From Nepenthes gracilis (Eukaryota > Streptophyta > Magnoliopsida > Caryophyllales > Nepenthaceae), in assembly GCA_033239525.1 (NCBI GenBank), contig BSYO01000011.1, positions 11,869,078-11,933,077 of the forward strand: 64,000 nucleotides of DNA, given 5' to 3'. Shown one piece after another: positions 1-10,259 of this stretch. Under the pieces are notes generated by a model, which was given only the letters and a program-made list of their open reading frames with translations, had not been told where the DNA came from and searched no databases. How positions within the stretch are numbered: the first letter of the stretch is position 1; every line of letters starts with the position of its first letter. Made by a program: the position numbers and the translations under genes.

Positions 1-3000
1 CTTTATCGTCTCGATTTGTGTAAATGGGGGATCGAGGCAAACGTTCGCGCGACCTCAAAGATTAAGGCCCTCGCCGACATGGCTTTCACGAAACGTCAAA
101 GACGTCCGAATACCATTATCCCGATTGACAGGCGGATGCGAATCTGCATTACCGGCCGCACTAGGAAGGCTTTGTCCCGCTTCCTCACGAAATCCGGTGA
201 CAAGTACCAGCCTTTCTTTAAAGCCCTAAGAGGGACAAAATCCAACGAATTCCAGTGGACGGCTGATTGTAAAGTGATGTGATCCTTCAATGAATTGAAG
301 ATCGTAAAAGCCAGCCCACCATTGCAAGAAAGTCCGGCCAAAGACATGTGATCGAGGAGAAATCTAGTCTCTCTTGTGGATTCGGCAGCGATTGCTTTGT
401 GGATTAAAGTGGCCCTCGGCTCCATTGGCCATGCGCAGGCGAAGAGAGAACTGACACCCAATAGCGTGTTTGATGGTCTACTATGTGAGCAAAACATTGA
501 CGGCCCTAAGTAAACATATGGGTAGTATTCTTTGGCGTACCATATCCACGTGGTTTGAAAAAATGGCCCTAGCACTTATCTTCACGGCCGAGCACAGTGG
601 CTTTGAAAATGTGAGGCCATACTTTGTCGCACATCGATGTATAGTGGTCCTCAGCGACCAACCACCGAAAGGCATACTTTAGAAACCTGGACGCGTTTGG
701 AGCGGTTAGTGAAGTGGGCTATCGGGTGGGTGAGTTCGACGCCGAGTTCGAGCCCGGACTGCCATAAAAGCGTGCAATGCTCCACACAAACACAAAAGTG
801 ACTTCATTGTTGAGACCACGACCCCAATTCAAGAGGAATGATTACGAAAATGCTCCAACCAAGTCTTGCTATTGTTGTCTCTTTTGGATGAGAACAAATG
901 AAAGTTAGGCAAAGTCCCAAAATGGACACTCCACGTGGGCGGATTGTCCACCGACAGTTGTCATGGTGGTATTGCTATTTATGGAGCAAGGGTGGTTGCT
1001 TAATTAGACGCATCCCTCGATGGATTCGAGGTTAAGTATTTCCTTAAACTTGACTTCCCAGCGACCAACAACGTCGCCAAGTATGAAGCCCTACTAGCTA
1101 GGTTTGATATAAATCATATACGGAAGCTTAGGTTTGAAAGGAATGCTAATAAGAACGCCAAGGGTTGTCGATTAGTTTTTTCCTAGAACGAGGGTTAGCG
1201 CCGAACTAATCGTCACCCGGGTTAACGGGGCTTTGAGGCAAACAACCCTTACTTGGTTGGAGAAAATGTAGAGACACCGGCTAAGGCAAAGGAGGTTGTC
1301 CGTTTGGGCTTTGACGGTTCTTGGTTGACCTTGGATTAGTTCACATTCCTCAAACCGAAAATTGGAAGGCGTTAACCTCCATGATTGTTTTGGGTAGGAG
1401 CGGTACTATGGTTGCCGAAAACCCGAGCATTTGAGATTCGAGGACATACGCGGGAGATCTACGAATGTTAACCTCGGCAAAGATAGAAATTAAAACATGA
1501 GGCTTCTTGAATTGATTTTTTGAGGCTCTTGGGAAAATTGGATGACGCCCCACCTTAGATACTTGGTGGGGACGGATCACTCCTAAGATTTGAGGACGCC
1601 GAAAGGCTAAGTTCAAATTAAAAAGACCCATGTTGGGATTGTGAATTGAGATTGTGTACACGGTAGTCGATGGGCGGCTGTATTATCGCGGATACTCAAC
1701 TCCGTATCTCCAAGAGATTTTGGAAACTAGGTCTATAGATCCCGTTGGGAGGCGGACTACTCCATTTGGAAGTGAAGTTCACTCTCGGGATCTGGCGGAT
1801 CACACGTAGGCGGGAAAATCGGCCTTCAAGATCATGCGGCGGGGCTATTATTAAGGCCCTCGATGAAGAAGTTGGATATTTTTAGAGTTTGTAAAGAAAT
1901 GTGAAAGAATAATGTTGCCAGCTTCACGGCAACCTTCACTACCGGCCGTCCCGTGACGGTCAACTCGAAGTCACAATTTTGGGTATGGCTCGAGATAGTT
2001 AGAGTGTTAGCGTGATCTGATCTTTAGCGCGATGGGGGGCTCGATATTCTCGGCCCATTTCCCATTGCTACGTTCTAATGGGATTTGAGGGCGTGAGTAT
2101 ATGATTGAAGGATGTTAGGAAGTTCATCATCGTAATTTGGGCATCGACTACTTCACCAAGTGGGTCGTGGCAGTCCGATTGGCAAAAATTACAGGAACAC
2201 AGATGCACTAGAATTTCTTCGCTAGGAGCATTTGCTTTGCGGGTTGGGCGTCCGTGAAAGTCGTGAGTGACAGCAATGGGACCCAATTTTCAATAGGAAA
2301 CGCTTCACCAAGTATTGCGCCCGGCGTTTCGCGAGGAGTATTATCAAGCTAGTCCACACTTTGGTGGCATACCCCGATGGTGCCAACGGATTGGATGGAG
2401 TGTCACAAACCGACAACGGTTACTCCATGGGTTAAAGACTAATATCTTTGAGATTTAAGTGGGGAGGACGCCGAGGGCTCTGACGGTTGGAGTTGAGCTC
2501 CCCTCCGTTTCTTTTGAAAACTCGAGGGTCTTATCGGAGAGACACTTGCAGAAGGAATCAATGCGCGAGACACCCTTGGCCGAGCATTGACGGGGAGTTT
2601 TGGACTTGTTTGTCTTTGAAGTCGGGTCGGGCGGAGTCCTTCGACCAGAGACGTGACTCCTAGAAAATCGGTAGAGCACTTAGACTTGCTAAAGGAAGCC
2701 CGCGACACCGCGATTGTCATGGCCAATTTAAATACGGACAGCAACGTACGTTGGCACCAAGTGTTGAGATTCCTGAATAAGGTTGAGGCTAAAAAAGGTG
2801 AAAGATCCGGCAATTCGGCGTTGGAGACTTGGTCCTGGACGGAGTCGATGCCACGTTTTGGAAGCAAGGATTTGTTCTCAAGCGTGAACAAGCTCTCTCC
2901 TAAAAAGGCGTTGTCGAGGATGGAGGGACCTTTCCTTGTCTCTGAGCCGTCTGCGAAACGGAGCGGACAAACTCCAAAACCGAAATAGATCGGAAAGTTG

Positions 3001-3070
3001 ATTCCCCGCGAGCGTGGAATGCGATCCACCTCAAATGTTACTTGAAGAATATTTGGAGAAGGAACATGAC
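1..3070 (+). pseudogene. Tat-lineage Ty3/gypsy pol remnant (RT end, two RNase H domains, integrase)
   Basis: Decayed retrotransposon polyprotein, broken by many stops and frameshifts and entering from the left edge. In order I see the end of reverse transcriptase and the connection domain at about 16-300 (residues such as ALSRFLTKSGDK), an RNase H at about 380-760 (VYYVSKTLT, then VLSDQP), and a second RNase H-like domain at about 900-1140 (FEVKYFLKLDFPATNNVAKYEALL). The integrase follows: an N-terminal scrap near 1665-1720, the core at about 2050-2420 (FTKWV-like, then a DNGTQF-like stretch) and the C-terminal part at about 2640-3060. Two consecutive RNase H domains are known from the Tat lineage of plant gypsy elements, which is why I assign it there. 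No reading frame stays open long enough to be functional. Its 3' LTR is at 6784-7968. I am confident of gypsy pol and fairly confident of Tat. Confidence 0.85.
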
Positions 3071-4599
3071 GAAGTGATAAGTACGCACTCACCCACTTGT
3101 GTGCATTCATTCGCATGCTTGTTTTAATTTGACAAAATAATAAGTTTATTTAGCATATAGGACCCTAGTCTTTGTGTGTTGCATGTATATTCTGTCGAGG
3201 TTTGCCTTGGTTAGTTTACCCGATCTAGACTGCCCCTAAGTCGGGAAGGTCTTCACCCTCTCGTTAAACCGGGGTCATCGCGTGGAAAAGTGGCCTCGAA
3301 ACCACGATCATCGAAAAATGTGGCCTAGAAGTGGTCTCAAACTCCCCGTCGATCCGGGTGGCACATGGTCCGGTCGAAACCCTAGTCATCGGGTGGCCTA
3401 CGGGATTTTAGCGTTTCCCGACCCGTATCTAAACCTTGGTCATCCAAGTGGCCCGATAGCGGTCTAAAAACCGAGAAGGGCAAGTATAGCACATGAGGCG
3501 ATCTCCTTAGAGAATCCCGTATCCAAATTGCGACAGCCGGATCTGGAAGTTAATCTGATTCAAGATTTGACCCCGATGGGCCAATGACGGTCGAAGGAGA
3601 AACATTTCTTTTCCAAGATTGGCTGCCCAAAAGTCATCACTTGATTTCAAGTCGCCACCGGGTTGGTTAACAGAAACCACCGCCCCGAAGACGAAATGGA
3701 AATGTCAAAGTGATAAGTGCAGAATCGTTATGAAAGGATTTTATTCCTTAGGCGGCCAGGCCAGGCAGTTGGCCGAGGCCCAAAATGCGCAATAACCCTC
3801 TCAATAAAAGGGTGGCGTGATCGAACATCCCAATCCTGATTTTGTGAATTAAGGTGGATTCCGTTTCTTCTCCGACGAAGCACATTCTTGAGATGATATG
3901 CCCAAGTTTTCACGGTTGGAGATGATTGATGGGAAGAGGTTTCCCAAGATGTGTTAACACAACTACCTAACCCGAACCTATGGACTTAACTCCTTAGGCA
4001 ACGTGGTAAGAAACCCAAACAGGGAACGATCACCCAAAGAAACCCGCTTGACGGTTGGCCGCCTAGTGCAATGATCCACACAAACACAAAAGCAATAAAG
4101 GCAATGGACACCAAATTGAAAAGAATTTCATTTTATTGCTCAAAGATGATATAATAATGAAAAAAAAGTGTATTACACTTTACACAAGATCCAAGAACAA
4201 TCCAAATGATAGAAAAAAGTACAAAAGGCTATAAAGGCGGCGGACCACTGTTCCTTGATTGGCTATCTCGGTGCTCTCCAACCAAGTCTTCCTTACGTTG
4301 GCGCTCGGTTAGTGGCGATTGATAAACTCAGAGACAATCCAATGGAAATTTTAGGATCGATTAACGCGGTGCGTGGCTCATTGTTGCGGTTTTATTACGG
4401 GCGTCGTTATGCTTCAGCATTTATGTTGAGCCCCCTCAGCCGTGTATAGTAGATATGAACCTGGGCGTGGATGAGTGTTATGGTCGTCCCGATCTCATGG
4501 AGGCTTTGAAGTCTAGCTTTTGATTAGAGTTGGCCAACTCGTTCTCCCGGTTTTCCGAGAATGGAAGGGAGTCCACATTGCGGAGGATTTTTGCTAAAG
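3071..4599 (+). other. post-pol linker of the left Tat-like element
   Basis: Non-coding stretch between the end of pol and the antisense ORF. At about 3230-3480 it holds degenerate reiterations built on a 'ggtcatcgngtggcc' theme. A comparable theme recurs after the integrase scrap of the second Tat-like element at 50880-51085. Around 4130-4250 it is A/T-rich with A-runs. I see no convincing gene on either strand. Confidence 0.5.
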
Positions 4600-6215
4600 T
4601 CCATAGGTTAATTATGGGCTTTAGGGTGTGTTGGCAAAAGGTTATTGAATGGTTTATTACTCGCCTTAAGTCGATCCTCCTCCTCCTCCAAGCGAGTGAC
4701 CACGGCCTTCAGCTCAGCATTCTCTGCCTCCACGCCCACCAAATGTGACCTCAAGAGCGTGCGAATGCAGTCACGAAGCTCCCTCGAGGCAAAGGCCCGC
4801 CCTTGGCCTCCCGGCCAGGCGATCTCAGCCTTTCGGTCCGCAATGATGCCATCACGTTGCTCCACTTTCCGAAAGAAAGCTGGAGATCAACCTTCTTACT
4901 GCACAAGGTCAAAATGAAGTGTGAGTTACAAACACAAGGAAGAAAGAAATACAAGAAAGCCATTACATAAATCATACCTCATAAGTCTTCCTCAAGGGCC
5001 TCACAGGCCTGGGCTCTAGACCAGTCACAGCTGGCGGTGGACCAGAAGATGAAGAGCCGGGAGCATCCTCTCGTGCTGAGCACGCCGCTGCCTCATCTAA
5101 AATGCGGTCCAAAAACTCATCATCATCAACAGCAGCGGCGGGCTCTTCTCTTGCAGCTTCCGGAGCAGCCGCAGCAGGCCTCTTCCCCTTGGCTGCCTCT
5201 GGAGCTGTTGCTGGAGGATCATCCCTCATCGACGGCTCCACAATAAAAACTCGTGAGCCCTCAGCCATGTCGCGAGCCGGCTCATCCGCAGACTCCATCC
5301 AGGCAGCGCCTCGGACCACCCTCGTCGTAGGCTGGGCCAGGATGACTCCTCCGGCCTCCGCCAACCTATCTTCAATAAACCCCCCAACTCCAGCAGTGCT
5401 ACCGGATCCCCCGCAGATCCCGGCAGCCACGTAATCAAGGTGCGACGAAGATGAGGAAGGCGTCCCAGTTGCCCTCTCAGAAAACTCCTCCTCCGTGCGC
5501 CTTGGGCGGATGATCACACCCCTTGATTCCTCAGGATTCATCATCCTAACCGGAGGGTGTGGCTTCTGAACCGGTGATGGCGGCCCCCAGTTGACCGTCT
5601 TGGACTCCGCCCGGGAGACCAAGAAGTCCCTCTTAAACTCATTAGGATTGGCTCGAATGGCCTTGGTGAGCCATGCGTACGCGGCGCAATCCGCCGCAGA
5701 CAGCGTACCAGAGTACACCTCAAGAATCTCGCCCCAGCTCCTCGCAAGAGGCCATTCCTCCCCCACCTTCACGAAGAAGAACCGGTTTTTCCAGTTCTTC
5801 AGCGAACCGTGAATGGCCATACTAATCTTTATTCCGATACGGGGAGTGAGCGATATCCACTCACTCCCAGGGTTCAATTTGCACACAACCCTAACGCCGG
5901 TCTTCCTAAACTTCTGGCCAAGTTTTCGGAAAAAAATACACAAAGTGTATAGATACCTCACGGCGTTGGTGTGAAGCTAGGCGATGGGTACTCGCAAAGC
6001 CTTCATAATCGATTCCAGCTCCTTTGGCAACGGCAGGCAGAGGCCACTCCTCAGATGGGCCTCGTAGACGGTAATGTACCCCTCCGGTGGGGTAAAGGCT
6101 TTGTCGTCCTTATCCGGAATTCTCCAGGCCATCTCCTTGGGAATGTTGAACCAACGCACAATGCTTTTATATCGTTTTCTCTCAAGACGGACGAGAAATT
6201 TGCTACAGAAGTCAT
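4600..6215 (-). pseudogene. antisense extra ORF of a Tat-like retrotransposon, broken
   Basis: Minus-strand coding region lying between pol and the 3' LTR, opposite to pol. It appears to start at the ATG at 6215-6213. After about 18 codons the frame shifts near 6160. It then runs open through 6159-4972 except for one in-frame TAG at 5977-5979. The protein has a globular N-terminal part (with GSLKNWKNRFFFV around 5810) and a long low-complexity Ala/Pro/Ser-rich middle. A separate open stretch at 4865-4608 encodes a Glu-rich predicted coiled coil (AELKAVVTRLEEEEDRLKAS). The roughly 110 bp between them could hold a GT-AG intron (4977-4899), but that splice leads directly into TAA, so the join is unresolved. 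Antisense extra ORFs between pol and the 3' LTR have been described in plant Ty3/gypsy elements, including the Tat lineage. Their function is not known to me. It could instead be a captured host gene. Confidence 0.7.
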
Positions 6216-6509
6216 GATCGAGTAAAAGATAGGGTTCGTTAGAAGGGTTTGCCTGAGAAACGAGAAGGAAGAAGACGACGGGCTGAAAACGTAAATGATT
6301 TCAAAAATACGGAAGGGAGACTTAAGCGCCAAGCGTGAAATCCCTCATTAATAACACCGTCAGTCCTGCCATGTGTCACCTCCCCACTTGACCTTGCAAA
6401 AGGACGGATCTCTGGCGCATTAATGGCCAGGATCTCCACTTAACCAACGGGAGACACGTGTCGCCGCGCCGCAAACCGCCGGAGGCTTGCGAGCGTTTAA
6501 AGTGGCAAG

Positions 6510-6670
6510 ACGGTCAACAATTGCAGTGCTCGGAATTGACCAGGATGGTCGACAATTCTGGTGCTCGAAATTAACCAGGACGGTCAACAATTCTGGCGAT
6601 CCGAAATTGACCAGGACGGTCAACAATTCTGGTTCTCCGGAAGTGACTAGGACGGTCAACAATTCCGGTC
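6510..6670 (+). repeat. tandem repeat, 35-36 bp unit, five copies
   Basis: The core GGTCAACAATT (one copy reads GGTCGACAATT) starts at 6512, 6547, 6582, 6618 and 6654. The units are separated by 'ctgg...gaaattgaccagga'-like spacers. The array lies between the antisense ORF and the polypurine tract. Confidence 0.85.
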
Positions 6671-6771
6671 AAACTCTCCCTCAGGCTTTTCACGAATTTT
6701 CACGAGATCCTCAAAGCAAGAAAAGGCATCCCATCATGAACATACTGGAGGCCAGACTTCTGGCCACCAGC

Positions 6772-6783
6772 ATGGGGGGCTAG
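6772..6783 (+). other. polypurine tract of the left Tat-like element
   Basis: ATGGGGGGC followed by TAG immediately precedes the LTR start at 6784. The second Tat-like element has the same arrangement (ATGGGGGGCTAC, then TGATG) at 54168-54180. The tract would prime plus-strand DNA synthesis. Confidence 0.7.
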
Positions 6784-7968
6784 TGATGGGTATACCAGAA
6801 ATGGGCTGGACTTAAAAAAGTCAACAAAGGCCCAAGACGGCAGTCAACACATTGACGGCCCAATTGGAAAACAGGCCCAAAAGCTGGAAAGCCCAGGACG
6901 GTCAACATTGGCGTTGACCGTCCGGGCGGCCAACTCTCAAACGGACGGTCAACTCAAACGTTGACCGTCTGCCTTACGCGCCTTGGGCCCAAAGAGGCTT
7001 ACTACAATAATGGGCATGACTTACTCAGACCCATGGCCCATCAGGCGGCTAATAATTGACGTCCTCCATGAGGGCGGCCAACACACTCGCTGCCGGTCAA
7101 CTCGAACATTGACCGTCCGTGTTTTCCACGATAGGCCCCAAGAAGCCTTTCTACAGTAACGGGCCTGACCCGTTTAGGCCCACAAATCATCAAAAGGCCA
7201 ACAACGGCTTTCCAAAGATATTTCACGATCCTAACTGGCACCAAAAAGAACATTGGCAATATTGGTGCCTCCCCTATAAGGAAGGCGCCAGATTTTCTCC
7301 AAATCTTTGCCAGCCCAGGCTTTCCAACGGCAACATGCACGATTTGGAAAGCTGTTGGCCGCCTCACAAGGAAACAATCTCGATCAACTTGGCAACTGGC
7401 ATCTGCTCCAGAAGGCAAGCCAGCCAGCAGATCAGGAAGGTAATCACTCCTTCTAAAGAAGGAGGATCGCCCTCTCAGCTACAAAAGAAGCCATTAAATC
7501 ATCATTCAAGGCATGCTTTCATTGATGCTTTCGGTAACACAACACAAACGCTCTCAATTACGCTTTCTTGAACACCTCCAACTACATGCGCTTTTTGAAA
7601 GTCAATTGAGTGCCCTGAGAAATCTGCCTTCACTGTCACCTTTATCCTCCAAAAAACCCTAAGGCAACAAGCGAGCCCTCACGGCTGTTTACTGCCTTCC
7701 CACCTCCTAGATCTAAGAAGACCTCACGTCTTTCTTACATCTGAGTCAAACACTCTGTCTCTCTCTTTTTCTCTCAATTTCAGTTTCTTTCTCTCGAAGA
7801 CTGTTTTACTGACTTGAACATCGGAGTATTTTCGATGGGATAATTTTCCGCCAAAACGCTGACCTCTTATTCTGTTTAGTGGTGTGCAGGGTCCAACTCA
7901 GGGAACGGAGCCGGAGTCAAGACAAGATGATCATCCGAATCTGTTCGAAGTTCGGATCCAGAGACGCA
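6784..7968 (+). mobile_element. 3' LTR of the left Tat-like gypsy element
   Basis: The start (TGATGGGT) follows a G-run polypurine tract. The proposed end (GGATCCAGAGACGCA) aligns by position with the LTR end of the second Tat-like element (GGATAGATCA at 48155). It shares a late segment, 'ACTTGAACATCGGAG', with that element's LTR (ACTTGAGTATCGGAG). The first part contains inverted repeats of GACGGTCAAC/GTTGACCGTC. The matching 5' LTR lies outside the window, so the target duplication cannot be tested. The right boundary is uncertain by a few bases. Confidence 0.7.
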
Positions 7969-8899
7969 TTAAAATTAATTGTTTTATAGTGGATGATTTG
8001 CTTTGACTGGTTTAAAATTTTTAAAATATTTTATTCAGGAATTATATGGTACTTAATAATTTTTTTCGTCACAATCTTGTGAGTTGATTCATTTCTTCAC
8101 TTTGTCACTTGCATATGCCAGTGATATTAAATGAATATAATTATCATTTTATATTCATAATATTTAAAGATAAATATTATTTACGTATATTAAATATTTA
8201 TATAAATTATAATTTCACATCATAAAGGGTCCAAATTATAATTATTAATGACTATCCAACTTTTTTTCAAACTACGTTGTAATTCTAGTGTCTTAAAAAC
8301 ACTGCCAGTATGAGGTGTAACAAATATTGAAATATTAAAATAGCTATACCGAATCCTTTCATACAGAAATGAGAAACTTATGAGCTATAATCAATAATAA
8401 TTTCTAATAAATTAATTGCAAATAGGAAAAATTATAGATGAAAATCGATAATTATAACAATTACTTAAATATTGTATCACTTGTAGAAAGATAATATAAA
8501 ACAAATTGGAAAAAGATTTAAAAGCCATAAAAAAATATATAATTTTATTTAAAAACAAAAGAGAAAAATAGTCAACAAGCTGCTAATCATATGTGTGCGA
8601 GTGTGTGGATATATATATATATATACACACACACAAATATGCATTGACCCGGCCAGGCCCCTCCTTAGCCTGGCATAATCTGAATGATAATCTATATGTT
8701 AGACAGCAACAGTCTATAAATAATGAGAGGAATTTAAAGAAAAGTGCCAATACGTATATCGATGGCAGATTTCTAAAACAAAATATATATCCTTAGAGAT
8801 ATGGTTTCAATTATGAATCAACCTCCTTAATAAATATACGAAACCCAACCAAAAATATTTACCAAATATATATGGACTTAAATATTTACACTGATTTTT
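7969..8899. other. AT-rich sequence, no gene seen
   Basis: Strongly AT-rich DNA between the Tat-like 3' LTR and the recognisable part of a minus-strand Tekay-like LTR. It may be the rest of that LTR or the old target, but I cannot align it. No reading frame is convincing. Confidence 0.5.
8609..8635. repeat. (AT)n(AC)n microsatellite
   Basis: An AT-dinucleotide run passes directly into an AC-dinucleotide run. Confidence 0.9.
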
Positions 8900-9502
8900 A
8901 TAAAATTGTAAAACCTTTAAAATTTACAGGACCCCAACCAGAACCCTAAAATGACTAGTAAATATAGCATACATATTTATAGAAAATAAAAGGGTATATA
9001 AAAATAATATACGTATACATAAGACCTCCAAAACTTAAGCAAACATTATCAAATACGAAATTGGATAAATGATAGGCTTCTAAATACTTTCCTCGACCTT
9101 ATATCAAACAGTTCTGATGAAATGATGTTCCGAGATACCCGAACGTTACCTTCTCTCTCTTCTTTCTCCCATTCACTCTCTCATCTCTATTTCTCCCGCG
9201 CAAAACGACACACACAACGTCGTGACCCCCCTCAAATAACCAAAATGAAGCTCAAGCGCCACCTTAGTTACACCTCGGGCGCCATCAATTTGCTTTTGGC
9301 ACTTGAGCACGGCCTCAGGTGCATCTCGGACGTAAACCCTCTGGAATCGACGCTCATGTGCCACTCGGGTGCAATTCAGGCACCACTCGGCTAATCTTTT
9401 TTCATTCAAAATTTTACAATATATAATTATTCCAAACACATCCAATTAACCAAAATCACAATTAATACTAAAATAAACCAAAAGGAGGGTCCTCGTATTA
9501 CA
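8900..9502 (-). mobile_element. partial 3' LTR of the minus-strand Tekay/Del-like element
   Basis: On the minus strand the LTR begins TGTAATACGAGG at 9502, directly after a purine-rich tract (GGAGGAGAGAAT, 9514-9503) and about 75 bp beyond the end of pol. This layout is repeated by the plus-strand relative at 31440-31490. It carries the GC-richer block with 'gcgcttgag'-type words (9200-9400) also seen in the related LTRs. The expected GTCACA end is not found, so the LTR is truncated or eroded below about 8900. Confidence 0.6.
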
Positions 9503-9577
9503 ATTCTCTCCTCCATATAAAAATTTCATTCTCAAAATTCACATTCCTCAATCCTTAAACAAATATGAAAATTTCTC

Positions 9578-10254
9578 CTAGACTTCATCTTCATGCTCCC
9601 AGGTTGCCTCTTTAACTAAATGGTTTCTCAAAAGCACTTTGACTAATGGGAACGTCTTATTCCTTAACATCTGATCCTTCATATCTAAAATCTGAACAAA
9701 AACTTTCGCATACGATAAATTTTTATCAATCTGCAATGGTTCAAATTTAATTACATGCGAAGGATTAAATACATATTTTCTTAATATAGACACATGGTAA
9801 ATATCGTGACAATCCATCAAACTTGAAGGCAATGCTGATCTATAGGCCACTTCTCTGATCCACTCTAAAATCTCAAATAGTCCGATAAACATTGGCATCA
9901 ATTTACCCTTTACTCCAAACCTCAAAATTCCTTTTCTCGGTGATATCTTTAGAAACACATGGTCGCCTATCTCAAACCTCAAATCGAATCTCATCTTATC
10001 AGCAAAACTTTTCTGGCAACTTTAAGTTTCAATTAGTGGATCTCTAATGATTATGATTTCTTCAATGAAACCTAAATGATATCAGGGCCCAATAATCTGT
10101 AATCACCAATCTCCTCCCAATTAATAAAAGACCAACATCTTCGTCCACACAAAGCCTCAAAAAGGGCCATCCCAATATTCAACTAATAACCATTATTATA
10201 CACAAACTTAGCAAGTGGTAAATAATTATCCCAATTTTCTTTCATATCTAAAAC
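9578..10254 (-). pseudogene. Tekay/Del-like gypsy integrase C-terminus and chromodomain-like tail
   Basis: The minus-strand segment at 9994-9578 is open for 138 codons. It shows the integrase C-terminal region (RFEIGDHVFLKISPRKG, GKLMPMFIGLFEILE, HVSILRKYV) and ends with a chromodomain-like tail (LVKVLLRNHLVKEATWEHEDE). Upstream at 10254-9995 the integrase continues with stops (WDNYLPLAKFVYNN). The coding line resumes at 12291 on the far side of a solo LTR. This tail is typical of chromodomain-bearing Tekay/Del-type plant gypsy elements. The full polyprotein is not functional because of frameshifts and stops. Confidence 0.85.
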
Positions 10255-10259
10255 CAATG

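Noticed and set aside
2439..3116. 225-codon minus-strand open frame
   Set aside because: It lies opposite the gypsy integrase C-terminal region, which is recognisable on the + strand. The minus-strand protein shows no domain.
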